The position numbers were made by a program, and so were the translations under genes. From NCBI RefSeq assembly GCF_030689305.1, contig NZ_JAUYVM010000003.1:372001-436000 (forward strand): a stretch of 64,000 bases of DNA, given 5' to 3'. This document shows, in pieces, positions 1 through 11,006 of this stretch (within the stretch, counting starts at the first letter, position 1; each line of letters starts with the position of its first letter). Under the pieces are notes generated by a model. That model was not told the origin of the DNA. It saw only the letters and a list, made by a program, of their open reading frames with translations, and ran no database searches. The stretch comes from Vibrio penaeicida. GTDB taxonomy: Bacteria > Pseudomonadota > Gammaproteobacteria > Enterobacterales > Vibrionaceae.

Positions 1-281
1 AGAGACTTTTTACAGGCGTTACCTGTCGCGTTATTGAGTGCTCGTAAAAAATAGTTAACAAACCGGAAAGTTTCGTTATCCGTATCGTCAATACTGAACC
101 ACCCTACATTAGACTGCTCAGTCAGCCATTGCGCTGCCATGGTGGTCTTCCCATATCCAGCGGGTGAGCGAAACAATATCAGTTTACAGAAGGGCGCTTG
201 TTTGAGTAGCTCTAGCACTCTTGGTCTGAGAATAGCGTTGTGTAGGCGTTTAGGACGAGTAAGCTTAGAAGGGATCCACAT
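1..281 (-). CDS. malT: MalT, maltose regulon activator (5' part only)
   Basis: N-terminal 93 or so codons of MalT, the ATP- and maltotriose-dependent activator of the maltose/maltodextrin regulon; the rest lies beyond the left edge. Seen directly: the protein begins [10 protein letters not shown] and carries a Walker A motif SPAGYGKTT near residue 40, both characteristic of the MalT/LuxR-type STAND ATPases. It is divergent from malP, the classical arrangement in which MalT controls the neighbouring operon. The start is the ATG (reverse complement of 279-281), matching the MalT N-terminus. The DNA-binding LuxR domain is not in the window. Confidence 0.93.
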   Translation of the reverse strand, partial: MWIPSKLTRPKRLHNAILRPRVLELLKQAPFCKLILFRSPAGYGKTTMAAQWLTEQSNVGWFSIDDTDNETFRFVNYFLRALNNATGNACKKS

Positions 282-586
282 GGTTATACTTCTAGTTATT
301 GGTGAATTCTAGCTTGGATACTACGAGGAGCCGTTCTCACCTACATTGATCGATCTCTTAAATCCGGGTTTGCGGCTAATAATGGATACGCCTACGCCCT
401 AAAAGTGTGATGTGAGTCTCGTTGATTCATGCGTCAGAATGGAAATTAGGCTAAGAAAACACAAGTTTCGGGCGGGCATAAACAAATTGTCTTGCCCACT
501 TATAGTGCAGTAGCGGGCATCGTTAGGCTTAAAACCTGAATATCGTCATTGTATTTCCGACCCGATTACTTGTGTTGCAAAAAAAA

Positions 587-602
587 TATGAGTTTGATCA
601 CC
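587..602. promoter_or_regulatory. possible CRP site between malT and malP
   Basis: TATGA-GTTTGA-TCACC matches the CRP consensus TGTGA-N6-TCACA at 8 of 10 half-site positions. It lies in the divergent malT/malP region about 85 bp upstream of the MalT boxes. CRP control of mal genes is known in enteric bacteria and vibrios; its use here is inference. Confidence 0.3.
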
Positions 603-680
603 TTAGGCGTTTATGCTGTGCGACATTTGAGTGATAGCTCACCACGTTGATGCATTTCTCAACCCTACGCCCTCTTTCCT

Positions 681-720
681 CCTCCTTCTCATCCCCTAAT
701 CAGGATGATGTTTTCATCCT
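681..720. promoter_or_regulatory. cluster of MalT boxes upstream of malP
   Basis: Three MalT-type hexamers lie in 33 bp: GGGGATGAG on the minus strand (688-696), GGATGATG on the plus strand (703-710) and GGATGA on the minus strand (714-719). A GGAGGA-like stretch sits just to the left. The MalT consensus is GGGGA(T/G)GAGG with a core GGATGA or GGAGGA. The boxes lie about 290 bp upstream of the malP start codon, so the mRNA leader would be long. Remaining sequence from 282 to 1006 shows no convincing gene. Confidence 0.7.
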
Positions 721-1006
721 TTATTACGCGGAACATAGACATGCTACCCAAGCGGTTTTTGTTCGATGGCTGCACTTATTTCGTTAGGTGCAGCTCAAAA
801 CGATATTTGCTGTGAGCATGAACACCAGAATCGATATTACTGGCTTGTTTCTCAAAGCTTATTCACCGCTTGGTTATCGTCCCAAGTATGCTTTTTGTGC
901 TGAGTTTTCGTCCGTTAATGGCTTGCCTAATAAGAGTCAACTGCGTTTGGTAGTCTATCGCATAAGGTGGTTTGGGGTTATGGAGAACCAACAATGAGAA
1001 TTCCAA

Positions 1007-3484
1007 ATGAAGCCTAATAAGCAATCAAATATAGAAAAACAAAAGAATTTTAATAAAGAAGAGTTCAAACAGTCCGTAAAAAAACATTTGGCAGCAACTT
1101 ATGCAACAACCATTGAAAACGCGTCTGAAAGAGCTTGGTATTTAGCAACAGGTCGTGCGTTGGCTGAGCTTACAACCTTCGACTTGCTTGAAACCGAAAA
1201 CGATCCAAATATCAAAAACGCGAGAAGCGTCAACTATCTATCCCTTGAATTCCTTATTGGTCGATTAACGGGCAACAACCTAATTAGTATGGGGTTGTAT
1301 GAAGCTGTCGATGAAGCTGTAAAAGAGTTAGGTCAGAACCTAACAGACATTCTCGAAGAAGAACGGGACCCAGCCTTAGGAAATGGTGGCTTAGGGCGTT
1401 TGGCTGCTTGCTTTATGGACTCTTGTGCCGCCCAACAGTACCCAACGGTTGGCTATGGTCTTCACTACGAATATGGGTTATTTCGCCAATCGTTTGAAGA
1501 ATGCCACCAAAAAGAAGCGCCAGATGCGTGGGCAGGTGTCGAGGGATATCCGTGGGAAATCGCGAGACCAGAATTTGCTCAACAAGCCGGATTTTACGGG
1601 TTTGTCGAGACGTACCTCAATGATGCAGGTGTAGAAAAACGCCGCTGGAAACCGGGCATGTTTGTTCAAGGGATGCCGTGGGACATGCCAATTGTGGGTT
1701 ATCAAAGTCGAACCGTTTACCCACTGAGACTGTGGGAATGCCGCGCCATTGCGCCATTCAGCTTGGCAAGCTTTAACAACGGTGACTATTTCGAAGCGCA
1801 GCATGCTCTTATTGATGCCGGTAACGTAACAAAAGTGCTGTACCCGAACGACAACCACGAAAAAGGGAAAACGCTGCGCTTAATGCAGCAATACTTTCAT
1901 GTGCGTTGTTCAATGGCGGATATTCTACGTCGCCATAAAGCCAATGGCCACGCCCTTGAGAAGCTCCCAGAATACGAAACCATTCAGTTAAACGACACGC
2001 ACCCAACGGTCGCTATCCCAGAATTGATGCGCATTTTAATCGATGAGCACAATTATGAGTGGGATGCAGCATGGCAGATATGTTCTAGCACCTTTGCGTA
2101 CACCAACCATACGTTGCTACCGGAAGCGTTGGAAACATGGAGTGAAGCATTGCTTCAGCGTTTACTTCCACGCCATATGGAGATCATTTACCAAATTAAC
2201 CACTTATTCCTTCTTGAAGTGAAAGAGAAATGGCCTGGTGATGTCGATAAGATGCGCAAGCTTTCCATTATTGAAGAAGGAACTCACCGAATGGTGCGAA
2301 TGGCGAATTTGTGCGTTGTTGGAGCCTATGCTGTCAACGGGGTAGCAGCGCTTCACTCTTCCCTAGTTAAGAAAGATCTGTTCCCGGAATTTCATGAAAT
2401 GTTCCCTACGCGATTACAGAACGTAACCAATGGCGTAACGCCAAGGCGTTGGTTGAAGTTTTGTAACCCTGAGCTTTCGAACCTTATCACCAGCAAAATA
2501 GGTGAGGATTGGATCGCGGACTTAGATGAACTAAGAAAAATTGAGTCGTTTGCGACAGATACTGAGTTCCAAGCAGATTTCATGCGTGTGAAACAAGAGA
2601 ACAAGCAGCGCTTGGCGAACTGGGTCAAAGACAACATGGATATTGAGTTAGATTCCAATGCCATATTTGATGTCCAAATCAAACGCCTACATGAATATAA
2701 ACGTCAGCATCTAAACTTGCTTCACATTCTATCTCTGTATCACAGGCTACTTAACGAGCCTTCGTTTGACATGGTACCTCGTGTTGTTTTCTTTGCCGCC
2801 AAAGCCGCGCCAGGTTACCACCTAGCTAAAGAAATTATTTATGCCATCAACAAAGTGGCAGAGAAAATCAACAGTGATGAGCGTGTCAATCACAAACTGA
2901 AAGTCGTGTTTATGCCTGATTATCGCGTCAGCATGGCGGAAATCATTATCCCTGCAGCGGATGTATCGGAGCAAATCTCTACGGCAGGTAAAGAAGCATC
3001 CGGTACAGGTAACATGAAACTCGCGCTGAATGGTGCGCTGACTATTGGAACCATGGATGGTGCAAACGTCGAGATTCGAGAAGAAGTTGGAGACGACAAC
3101 ATTTACATCTTCGGCTTAGAAGTGGATGAAGTAACGGCTCTGCGTGAGAAAGGCTATAACCCGTATGATTATTACCATGCCGACCACCTTCTGAAAGCAT
3201 CGCTCGATCTCCTGCTTGGCGAAGAATTCACACCGGGGAAACCTGGCCGTTTAGCCGCTACCTACGAGAGCTTGTTAGACGGGGGGGATCCATACTTGGT
3301 TCTGGCTGATTTTGCGTCCTACGTAAAAGCACATGAAGATATGGATGCCCAGTACAGAGACCAACAAGGTTGGGCGAGAAAAGCCATTATCAATACCGCT
3401 TTGGTTGGGAAATTTAGCTCGGATAGAAGTATCCGTGACTACGTGAACAACATTTGGAAACTGAAAGCGGTTAAGCGTCAGTAA
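1007..3484 (+). CDS. malP: Maltodextrin (glycogen) phosphorylase MalP
   Basis: An 825-residue GT35 phosphorylase that releases glucose-1-phosphate from linear maltodextrins in the cytoplasm, using pyridoxal phosphate. Visible family motifs: ERDPALGNGGLGRLAACF near residue 120, the QLNDTHPT segment, QNVTNGVTPRRW, the IKRLHEYKRQ block, and EASGTGNMK, whose lysine binds PLP. The length is right for a bacterial maltodextrin phosphorylase. The ATG at 1007 is used because the ATG at 992 is followed quickly by a stop. It is the first gene of the malP-malQ-glgB block behind MalT boxes; malQ follows 142 bp downstream of the malP stop. MalT activation is inferred. Confidence 0.96.
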   Translation: MKPNKQSNIEKQKNFNKEEFKQSVKKHLAATYATTIENASERAWYLATGRALAELTTFDLLETENDPNIKNARSVNYLSLEFLIGRLTGNNLISMGLYEAVDEAVKELGQNLTDILEEERDPALGNGGLGRLAACFMDSCAAQQYPTVGYGLHYEYGLFRQSFEECHQKEAPDAWAGVEGYPWEIARPEFAQQAGFYGFVETYLNDAGVEKRRWKPGMFVQGMPWDMPIVGYQSRTVYPLRLWECRAIAPFSLASFNNGDYFEAQHALIDAGNVTKVLYPNDNHEKGKTLRLMQQYFHVRCSMADILRRHKANGHALEKLPEYETIQLNDTHPTVAIPELMRILIDEHNYEWDAAWQICSSTFAYTNHTLLPEALETWSEALLQRLLPRHMEIIYQINHLFLLEVKEKWPGDVDKMRKLSIIEEGTHRMVRMANLCVVGAYAVNGVAALHSSLVKKDLFPEFHEMFPTRLQNVTNGVTPRRWLKFCNPELSNLITSKIGEDWIADLDELRKIESFATDTEFQADFMRVKQENKQRLANWVKDNMDIELDSNAIFDVQIKRLHEYKRQHLNLLHILSLYHRLLNEPSFDMVPRVVFFAAKAAPGYHLAKEIIYAINKVAEKINSDERVNHKLKVVFMPDYRVSMAEIIIPAADVSEQISTAGKEASGTGNMKLALNGALTIGTMDGANVEIREEVGDDNIYIFGLEVDEVTALREKGYNPYDYYHADHLLKASLDLLLGEEFTPGKPGRLAATYESLLDGGDPYLVLADFASYVKAHEDMDAQYRDQQGWARKAIINTALVGKFSSDRSIRDYVNNIWKLKAVKRQ

Positions 3485-3626
3485 TAGGTAAAACGCCCCT
3501 AGGTAAAGATTAAGGGCTCAGTTGGCTAGTTTTGATAAGCAGAAGTGGGTGAATTTGGTGAAGCCATTCCCCTCTTTTGCGTCAGAAACACAGGAAGGTA
3601 GGGAACGTCGACCTTCGGAGAACGAT

Positions 3627-5810
3627 ATGAAAGAAGTAAGTAAGACCACACCAGAAGCAATAAAACACGTTGCTTCTATGGCAAATATTTCGGAACACTA
3701 CATTAATGCCATGGGAGAAGAAACAGACGTCTCCGCGGCAACTGTCGAATATTTACTGTCGTCCCTGGGTTACGACGTTTCGAATGATAAAGCGCTGCTA
3801 AAATCGGCCGAGAAAAAACACAAGAAGCCCGTTTTACAATCCATACTGGTACTGACGGATGATGAAGATGTACATGTAGATTTGCACCTTGGGGCGAGTG
3901 CGCGCGAAAGCGAATTCAGTTGGCGTCTAGAGACTGAAGAAGGTGATGTACTTGAAGGTTACCTGCAATCTCAGATAGTGAGTGATCGCCGCAAAGCAGG
4001 CGGACCACTTACCTTTTCTTTACCTAATAACCTTCCTTGGGGATACCACAAACTTACATTAACGCGTAAGCGCCGAAAAGCGCCTTATGAAATGACGTTA
4101 GTCATCGCCCCTAAAAGCTGCTACAAACAAGAACCCCTGCTGTGTGATGAAAAAATGTGGGGACCGAGCATTCAGTTATACACCTTACGCACATCCCATA
4201 ACTGGGGCATGGGTGACTTTGGAGACTTAAAGCAACTTGTTGGAGAAGTAGCAGAAAGAGGAGGGGATTTCATTGGGCTCAACCCAATACATTCCTTGTT
4301 TCCTGCAAATCCAGAAGGAGCAAGCCCTTATAGTCCCTCATCTCGACGTTGGTTAAACATACTGTATATCGATGTAAGTTCCGTCCCTGAATTTGCATTG
4401 AGTAAGGAAGCACAAGCCCGAGTGGGCAGTTCTGAGTTTCAACAGCGTCTACACCAAGCACGAGAATCCCACTGGGTGAATTACAGTGAAGTGTCTGCTC
4501 TGAAAATGAGTGTACTACCGACACTCTACCAAGAATTTAAACGTCGGCATTTAGATAACAATACCGATAGAGCGTCAGAGTTCATGCGGTTTGTTGATAA
4601 CGGCGGACAAAGCTTACTGCAACAAGCGACATTCGATGCATTGCATGCTCACTTGCGCGAGCAATATGATGATATTTGGGGCTGGCCGGTATTCCCTGAA
4701 AAGTACCAGAAATATCATAGCCCATCGGTACGCAAGTTTATTGTTGATGAGGAAGATTCCATTCAGCTATATCTGTATTTGCAATGGATTGCGGATAGTC
4801 AGATCCAAGAAGCTCAGCTATTGGCTGAAGAAAAAGGCATGCAAATAGGGTTGTACAGAGACTTAGCGGTTGGGGTTTCCGATGCGGGTTCAGAAACGTG
4901 GGCGGATACTGGAGAGCTGTGTCAGGATGTGAGCATTGGCGCGCCACCAGATATTCTAGGGCCACTGGGTCAGAATTGGGGTCTACCGCCTCTCAATCCA
5001 CAGGAGCTTCAAGCAAGGTCGTACAAGCCATTTATCGATTTGATTCGAGCGAATATGAATCACTGTGGAGCATTGCGAATTGATCACGTTTTAGGGTTAC
5101 TTCGCCTTTGGTGGGTACCGAAGGGTGAGAATGCATCTGAAGGTGCTTATATTTACTACCCAGTAAAAGAGCTTCTTGCTTTGCTGGCACTTGAAAGCCA
5201 TCGTTACAAGTGTTCAGTCATTGGTGAAGACTTAGGTACTGTGCCAGATGAAATTGTCGAGTTACTTTCCGACGCGGGCATTCATTCTTATAAAGTGTTC
5301 TTTTTTGAAGTAGCCGAAGATGGTGGTTATTACTCTCCAAAGCATTATTCACAGCAGTCTATGTCGGCACTTTGTACGCACGATATGCCGACTTTGAAAG
5401 GCTTTTGGCATTGTGACGACCTAAAGCTTGGGCAAGAACTCGGGCTGTACCCGGACGAAGCACAGTTAAATAAGCTGTTTGACGATAGGCTAAGAAGCAA
5501 GCAAGAGATTCTTAACAGTGTCGCTTGGCACGGATATCTGCCAGAAGGCATCGGTCGGGATGCAGCAACCGTTCCAATGGATAGGCACTTAAGTGAAGCT
5601 CTTCAGTTACATTTAGCTGCGGGTAACAGTGCGTTATTTAGCGTGCAATTAGAAGATTGGTTAGAGATGGATAACCCAGTCAACATTCCTGGTACTGTTG
5701 ATGAATATCCCAACTGGCGCCGAAAGCTTTCAGTTAATTTGGATAATATTTTTTCTAACGACAACATTCACAGTCTAGCCGAGCAATTAACGGCACTTAG
5801 GAAAAATTGA
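3627..5810 (+). CDS. malQ: 4-alpha-glucanotransferase (amylomaltase) MalQ
   Basis: A 727-residue GH77 amylomaltase that transfers maltosyl and longer glucans between maltodextrins, feeding chains to MalP. Family motifs: IQLYTLRT-HNWG, FIGLNPIHSLFP, PYSPSSRRWLN, RIDHVLG (nucleophile Asp), VIGEDLG (acid/base Glu) and CTHDMPT. An in-frame TTG at 3522 would add 35 residues (MASFDKQKW...), but the ATG at 3627 has a GGAG six bases upstream and gives the usual Vibrio length, so it is preferred. The C-terminus, with NIPGTVDEYPNWRRKL, is intact. It probably shares a transcript with malP. Confidence 0.95.
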   Translation: MKEVSKTTPEAIKHVASMANISEHYINAMGEETDVSAATVEYLLSSLGYDVSNDKALLKSAEKKHKKPVLQSILVLTDDEDVHVDLHLGASARESEFSWRLETEEGDVLEGYLQSQIVSDRRKAGGPLTFSLPNNLPWGYHKLTLTRKRRKAPYEMTLVIAPKSCYKQEPLLCDEKMWGPSIQLYTLRTSHNWGMGDFGDLKQLVGEVAERGGDFIGLNPIHSLFPANPEGASPYSPSSRRWLNILYIDVSSVPEFALSKEAQARVGSSEFQQRLHQARESHWVNYSEVSALKMSVLPTLYQEFKRRHLDNNTDRASEFMRFVDNGGQSLLQQATFDALHAHLREQYDDIWGWPVFPEKYQKYHSPSVRKFIVDEEDSIQLYLYLQWIADSQIQEAQLLAEEKGMQIGLYRDLAVGVSDAGSETWADTGELCQDVSIGAPPDILGPLGQNWGLPPLNPQELQARSYKPFIDLIRANMNHCGALRIDHVLGLLRLWWVPKGENASEGAYIYYPVKELLALLALESHRYKCSVIGEDLGTVPDEIVELLSDAGIHSYKVFFFEVAEDGGYYSPKHYSQQSMSALCTHDMPTLKGFWHCDDLKLGQELGLYPDEAQLNKLFDDRLRSKQEILNSVAWHGYLPEGIGRDAATVPMDRHLSEALQLHLAAGNSALFSVQLEDWLEMDNPVNIPGTVDEYPNWRRKLSVNLDNIFSNDNIHSLAEQLTALRKN

Positions 5811-6005
5811 GCTTAGACCTTTTTATGCAAATGATTTCATTTTTAAGTTGAGATGATAGACTGAATTGAAGATAAAAGTGTCTATATAAAACCTGTACTG
5901 GTTAAAAATGAACTGGTGCAGGGTTCGGACTCTGCTTATAAAGATCAAACATCAAATATTTCAATAATTATTATTTAGCTAACAACGTTCTTAGGGGACA
6001 AGGCA

Positions 6006-8180
6006 TTGAATAAAAAAAGACAACCTAAACGCGCCTATGCCCAACTTTCTCAAGCTGCATTTTCCGATCCATTTTCTTTTCTAGGTCCTTACAGTCAAGA
6101 AAGTGGTATCGCGTTAAGAATCTGGATTCCGGGTGCAGACAATGTTCAGTTGGTATTAGACGACAATACTCGCCTTGATCTCGAAAGAGAGGAAGCGAGC
6201 GGCTTCATTCTAAAAGGTGATCTAGATTTAACACACATTCATTATCGCTTGGCTGTCGATTGGTCGGGTACAGAGCAGATTGTTGATGACCCTTATCAAT
6301 ATCATGGGCTCTACACCGAATACGATGATTTGCATACCCCCAAGCAAATGTACCAACAGATGGGAGCGCAATTCGTTACCATGAATCGTGGTAGTGAAAA
6401 AGTGAGTGGTACTCGGTTTTTAGTTTATGCCCCACATGCTTCAGCAGTCAGTATTATCGGTGCATTTAACCATTGGGACGGGCGTAGAAGCCCATTACAG
6501 AAGTTGGATTATGGAATTTGGGGGTTGTTTGTTCCCGATCTACCGGAAGGCACTCAATACAAATTTGAAATGAAAGGACCAGACGGGGAAGGTTTACCTC
6601 ATAAAGCGGATCCATGGGGATTTCATTCAGAACAACATCCGTCGTTTGCTTCACTGACGTACAATCACCAGCGATACGACTGGGCAGATAGCGCATGGCA
6701 AGAGCGTCCAGTCACAGAAAAACGTAAAGAAGCCCTTTCTTTTTACGAGCTACATGCTGGTTCATGGAAGCGCAATGAAAACGGTGATTTCCTCAATTAC
6801 CGAGAATTAGCCGAGCATCTGATTCCTTACCTTAAAGATTTGGGATATACCCATGTTGAATTGATGCCTGTTTCAGAACACCCATTTTACGGTTCTTGGG
6901 GCTATCAACCTGTTGGCTTGTTTGCACCGACGAGTCGCTTTGGATCACCAGATGACTTTAAGTACTTTGTTGATCAGTGCCATCAGGCGGAAATTGGCGT
7001 GATACTCGATTGGGTACCTGCGCACTTCCCATCGGACGATCATGGGTTGGCAAACTTTGATGGTACGCCACTTTTCCACGACCCCGATCCGCGGCGTGGC
7101 TGGCATCAGGATTGGAATTCATTTATCTATGATATGGGGCAAGAGCATGTCCGCCGTTTCTTGGTCTCGAATGCTCTGTATTGGTTTGAACAGTTCCACA
7201 TCGATGGAATCCGAGTGGATGCAGTCGCTTCAATGATCTACTTAGATTACTCTCGCAGTCACGACCAATGGGTACCTAACATTGATGGAGGAAACGAGAA
7301 CTACGAAGCTATCGCGACTCTTAAATGGATGAATGAAGAGGTCTACCGACATTTCCCGAACGCGATGACCATCGCAGAAGAGTCAACGGCATTCCCTGGT
7401 GTATCTGCGCCAACCTTTATGGGAGGGCTTGGCTTTGGGTTTAAATGGAATATGGGTTGGATGCACGACAGCCTCTCTTACATAAAAGAAGATCCCGTCC
7501 ATCGAAAATACCATCACGACACCATCACCTTCCCACTTGTGTACGCGCACAGTGAGAACTATGTGTTGTCGCTTTCTCATGATGAAGTAGTTTATGGCAA
7601 AGGTTCAATCCATAACAAGATGCCCGGTGATGAATGGCAGCAAACCGCAAACCTGAGAGCTTACATGGGGTATATGTATGCTCAACCGGGTAAGAAATTG
7701 AATTTTATGGGGGCAGAGTTTGGTCAGACCGCGGAGTGGAATCACGATGATCAATTGCAGTGGTTTTTACTTGATTTTGAGCGGCACCAAGGCGTTCGAG
7801 ACCTCACGCGTGATTTAAATTTCCTGTATCGCAATGAAAAAGCATTACACGATCAAGACAGTCACCCGAATGGTTTTGAGTGGCGCTTGCAAGATGCGAA
7901 AGAAGCGAGTGTATTGGCTCACGAGCGTATTGCTGAAAATGGCGACCGTATACTCATAATTAGTAATTTTACACCCGTGCCACATGAACGTTTCCGATTG
8001 GGTGTGCCAAACCGCGGAACGTACATGTTGCTTTTGAATACGGATGATGTTGCCTACAGCGGCAGCGGCTTTAAAGTTTATGAGTCGGCAGAAACTGAAC
8101 GTGTTGTTAGTGAAGGCTTAGATGACTCTTTATTGTTGAGTATTCCACCGCTATCGACGGTGTTTTATAAGCTTCAATAA
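6006..8180 (+). CDS. glgB: 1,4-alpha-glucan branching enzyme GlgB
   Basis: A 724-residue GH13 branching enzyme that introduces alpha-1,6 branches into glycogen. Order: N-terminal CBM48-type domains (about 15-220), a catalytic barrel with [16 protein letters not shown] (nucleophile Asp405), IAEEST (acid/base Glu458) and [12 protein letters not shown] (Asp526), and a C-terminal beta domain ending [10 protein letters not shown]. These positions coincide with the E. coli enzyme. The start is a TTG at 6006 preceded by AGGGGACAAG. It follows malQ by 195 bp. In vibrios glgB sits in the maltose operon rather than with glgA/glgC, as here. A strong terminator follows. Confidence 0.96.
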   Translation: MNKKRQPKRAYAQLSQAAFSDPFSFLGPYSQESGIALRIWIPGADNVQLVLDDNTRLDLEREEASGFILKGDLDLTHIHYRLAVDWSGTEQIVDDPYQYHGLYTEYDDLHTPKQMYQQMGAQFVTMNRGSEKVSGTRFLVYAPHASAVSIIGAFNHWDGRRSPLQKLDYGIWGLFVPDLPEGTQYKFEMKGPDGEGLPHKADPWGFHSEQHPSFASLTYNHQRYDWADSAWQERPVTEKRKEALSFYELHAGSWKRNENGDFLNYRELAEHLIPYLKDLGYTHVELMPVSEHPFYGSWGYQPVGLFAPTSRFGSPDDFKYFVDQCHQAEIGVILDWVPAHFPSDDHGLANFDGTPLFHDPDPRRGWHQDWNSFIYDMGQEHVRRFLVSNALYWFEQFHIDGIRVDAVASMIYLDYSRSHDQWVPNIDGGNENYEAIATLKWMNEEVYRHFPNAMTIAEESTAFPGVSAPTFMGGLGFGFKWNMGWMHDSLSYIKEDPVHRKYHHDTITFPLVYAHSENYVLSLSHDEVVYGKGSIHNKMPGDEWQQTANLRAYMGYMYAQPGKKLNFMGAEFGQTAEWNHDDQLQWFLLDFERHQGVRDLTRDLNFLYRNEKALHDQDSHPNGFEWRLQDAKEASVLAHERIAENGDRILIISNFTPVPHERFRLGVPNRGTYMLLLNTDDVAYSGSGFKVYESAETERVVSEGLDDSLLLSIPPLSTVFYKLQ

Positions 8181-8270
8181 TTATACGTCCTATTAGCAGT
8201 GCATCTTGTCTGCTTTACGGTCTATAACTAACATCGTAACCATAATCATCGTAACCATAATCGAAATCAT

Positions 8271-8310
8271 AAAAAGAGCGAGCCGTGTAAACGGTCTCGC
8301 TCTTGTTTTT
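8271..8310. terminator. bidirectional rho-independent terminator after glgB
   Basis: Stem AAGAGCGAG-CCGT pairs with ACGG-T-CTCGCTCTT around a GTAA loop (8274-8304). An A-run lies on the left and a T-run on the right, so it can serve both glgB and the convergent chemoreceptor gene. Just upstream (8232-8262) the 15-mer ATCGTAACCATAATC occurs twice in tandem. Confidence 0.85.
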
Positions 8311-8366
8311 ATACGAACACGGCTACTTTGTAGAGAGTTCGATTATGGAGAACTACTCGATTTCTA

Positions 8367-10325
8367 TTACACTCGGAACTGACCGAGTATCTTGCTCACT
8401 TGGTTACCAACTTGGTTCAAGCTTTCAGCAGACTCAGTAGTCTCAATAGATTGAGACATTGTCTTGTCTGAGATATCGGACATGGTATTCACGTTGATGG
8501 CAACTTCATCCGCCGCGGTTGCCTGTTGACCCGCCGCACTTGAAATCAATCCAATCGAGTCGTTGATTTGAGCAATAAATCCATCAATTGACGTTAACGC
8601 TTCTTCGGCTGACTGCACTTGTGCTGCGGTTTCTTCAGCGTTAGAACGACTCTTCGTCATTGCTTGGCTAGCGCTTTCTGAGCGTTGCTGCAAGCTAACG
8701 ATGATATTTTGAATTTCCTCTGTTGATTCTTGAGTTCTCGATGCCAATGAGCGAACTTCATCAGCTACGACCGCAAACCCACGCCCTTGCTCACCGGCAC
8801 GTGCTGCCTCAATCGCGGCATTCAATGCCAACAAGTTAGTTTGTTCTGCGATGCTTCGAATAACATCCAGAACCGTACCAATTTGTTCACTGTCAGAGCG
8901 AACTTGCTCTACCGTGTCACTGGCATCGGATATTTGCTGAGACAAGCTCTGCATGGCAGTTGCTGCGTTCACAACAACTTGAGTACCTTGTGTTGCCGCA
9001 TCGGCTGTCGATTGAGACAATTCAGCAGCTTGTAGTGCACTGTTGCTGACTTCTTGAGCACTGGCAGACATTTGAGTCATTGCCGACGCTGCAAGTTGCG
9101 CCTGAGATTGCTGCTCGCGGACTTCTTGTTGAGTGCCGCTGGCTTTGACTGTTAATTCCTGTGCTGACGATAGCATGCTAGAAGACGCAGTATTTAATTG
9201 CCCAACTGTCTTCTGAAGTTTCTCTGCGAAGATATTGTAATTTGTCGCCAGCTTAGCAAGTTCATCGGTACCAGCAACTGGGATACGAATGGTCAGGTCG
9301 CCTTCACCCTGAGCAATATCACTTAACACATCATTAGTGGATTGGATTTTACTCGTAATGGCTTTTGTGACAAAGAATGAGACAAAAATACCGACGATAA
9401 TCGCAACGCCCACAATCATAAACAGGAATGATGTAGAGGTTTCGGTATTGGCTTTCGCCTCATTGGCCGCTTCTCGCATTGATCCACTGATTGATGCACG
9501 TAACTCCGCAATCGCCGTAGCGATTTTAGGTCCTACGGTATCCAGTGTTTTGATACCTTCATTACGGTCGTAAATCATGTTGACAACACTGTTTGCCGCT
9601 GTTTCGTATTGGGTGAGCAACTGTTTTGCTTCAGACGTTAATTGACGTCTTTCAGGGTTTTCTAACGTACCCAACAAGGTGTTAATTTCTTTCTCTGATG
9701 CATCAAACTCCTTGTTAAAGCGCTCAACCTGAGCGGGTTGGTTCTCTACCAAGAATTTCGATACGTAAAGACGTGAAAGCAAAAGTGCACGTATCGCTCT
9801 ACCAGCATGGTATGCAGCAACAACATCTCCATCGCGCTTTGCGGTATCCATAACTTTTGTTAGCTTGCGCTCAATTTGAGGACCATTTGCATTTAGTGTT
9901 CCATTCACCAACTCGTTTCGGTTGTTCATGTTAGTTACAACCGTCCCGGTAAACGTCGATAAGTAAACAGACTTCATCTCATCAATCGATTTCAACATTT
10001 TCACTCGAGTAGGATTTTGAATTTCCTTGTAAGAGCGTGTCATGTCTTCAGTCCAAAGAGCAGCTTGTTGATTGAATTTTTCAACAAACTCAGGTTTCCC
10101 TGTTTTTATAAAGTTCTTAACGGTTAACCGCAGTCCGTAAACACTATCTGTAACTTCTGCTGCTAGCTCAGTATCCGGTGCTAAATCAAAAGATATCTTA
10201 TTCATATCTTGTGATAATCCATTTAGCAAATTCGAGCTCACTACTGCAACAGCGATTAAGATGGCGATCAGAACGGCTGGCGATATTGATAATTTTTTTG
10301 AAATGGAAATATTGTCCAAACCCAT
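8367..10325 (-). CDS. Methyl-accepting chemotaxis protein with large helical sensor domain
   Basis: A 652-residue transmembrane chemoreceptor. The N-terminal membrane helix (about 10-35) is followed by an entirely helical periplasmic region of about 250 residues. Its size suggests an HBM-type (helical bimodular) sensor, the class known to bind organic acids, though that assignment is by architecture only. Second membrane helix at about 300-322, then HAMP, then a full MA signalling domain with the conserved hairpin tip [20 protein letters not shown] and [13 protein letters not shown]. It feeds CheA/CheW at the pole. It has no C-terminal CheR-tethering pentapeptide (it ends GQFRV). Monocistronic and convergent with glgB. 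The ligand is unknown. Confidence 0.93.
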   Translation of the reverse strand: MGLDNISISKKLSISPAVLIAILIAVAVVSSNLLNGLSQDMNKISFDLAPDTELAAEVTDSVYGLRLTVKNFIKTGKPEFVEKFNQQAALWTEDMTRSYKEIQNPTRVKMLKSIDEMKSVYLSTFTGTVVTNMNNRNELVNGTLNANGPQIERKLTKVMDTAKRDGDVVAAYHAGRAIRALLLSRLYVSKFLVENQPAQVERFNKEFDASEKEINTLLGTLENPERRQLTSEAKQLLTQYETAANSVVNMIYDRNEGIKTLDTVGPKIATAIAELRASISGSMREAANEAKANTETSTSFLFMIVGVAIIVGIFVSFFVTKAITSKIQSTNDVLSDIAQGEGDLTIRIPVAGTDELAKLATNYNIFAEKLQKTVGQLNTASSSMLSSAQELTVKASGTQQEVREQQSQAQLAASAMTQMSASAQEVSNSALQAAELSQSTADAATQGTQVVVNAATAMQSLSQQISDASDTVEQVRSDSEQIGTVLDVIRSIAEQTNLLALNAAIEAARAGEQGRGFAVVADEVRSLASRTQESTEEIQNIIVSLQQRSESASQAMTKSRSNAEETAAQVQSAEEALTSIDGFIAQINDSIGLISSAAGQQATAADEVAINVNTMSDISDKTMSQSIETTESAESLNQVGNQVSKILGQFRV

Positions 10326-10670
10326 TGTCTTTTCTCCATAAAAGATAAAGCCGCATTTTTTATTTTTCTATTAACTAAAGTAGCAAAGAATGAAAGACTA
10401 AACAGAAAATAGATTAAATAAATGTTTGGTTATGGAATAAGCGTCTACATATCATTGAGTTATAATATTGCCTTTGTTCATTAATTCTCATTAGTTTGAA
10501 AAAAATCTTAAATAAGCTACACGTGGTTTAACTTCGAATAAAAGTGCTTGCTTCGATAATATGAAAAAATATGAACAAAATTATAGGTTTTTTATTGAGA
10601 GTGTTTGTTAGAAATAGTATGCATAAAAGAGTTAACTAATATGAGTTTAGATGAATTTTCAATCATTTAT

Positions 10671-10688
10671 TGATGATAATTATCATTA
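10671..10688. promoter_or_regulatory. probable Fur box in the MCP/ABC intergenic region
   Basis: TGATGATAATTATCATTA is an almost perfect 18-bp palindrome (one mismatched pair), built from the GATAAT/ATTATC units of Fur operators. It lies 345 bp upstream of the MCP start and 318 bp upstream of the ABC ATPase start, in an AT-rich 681-bp gap (10326-11006) with no clear ORF. Which promoter it controls is not evident. Confidence 0.45.
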
Positions 10689-10881
10689 AGATTGATTCTA
10701 ATGCACTTCTTTACTTTAAAGTTCACATATGGCTTATTTATAAAATTGTTATTATTGGCGGTGTGATGATTTAAATAACACAAGATAAAAAATAGATCTT
10801 ATATTCAAATGATTCGAACTTGCTAAGGCTACCCTATAATCTTTTGTCGACTTTCAATTTAACCTCCAAGTATTTGAAATT

Positions 10882-10967
10882 GGTCGGTCATTCCGCTGCT
10901 CCTTTTCCTTGAACTGAAACAAAAGATAGCGCTTTGATTCCTGCATCTTAGGGTGACTTGAGTATAA
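10882..10967 (-). repeat. partial copy of the dispersed TTATACCCAAG repeat
   Basis: Read on the minus strand, this 86-bp stretch aligns with the left half of the complete element at 38170-38437: the end TTATACTCAAGT, then GATGCAGGAAT, then CAGTTCAAGGA and a GGAATGAC block. Only one terminal inverted repeat is present, so this is a solo end or decayed copy. It lies directly upstream of the ABC transporter operon. Confidence 0.7.
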
Positions 10968-11006
10968 TGGTGTGATTGGATAGAAGGATAAGAGCTGATA
11001 AAAGAT

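Noticed and set aside
788..997. 69-codon open frame upstream of malP
   Set aside because: No ribosome site and no family resemblance; it lies in the mRNA leader. Treated as leader sequence.
5860..5940. Hairpin and GTTCGGACTC-like sequence between malQ and glgB, suggesting a tRNA or attenuator
   Set aside because: There is no cloverleaf, no T-run and only an imperfect CCTGTAC/GTGCAGG pairing.
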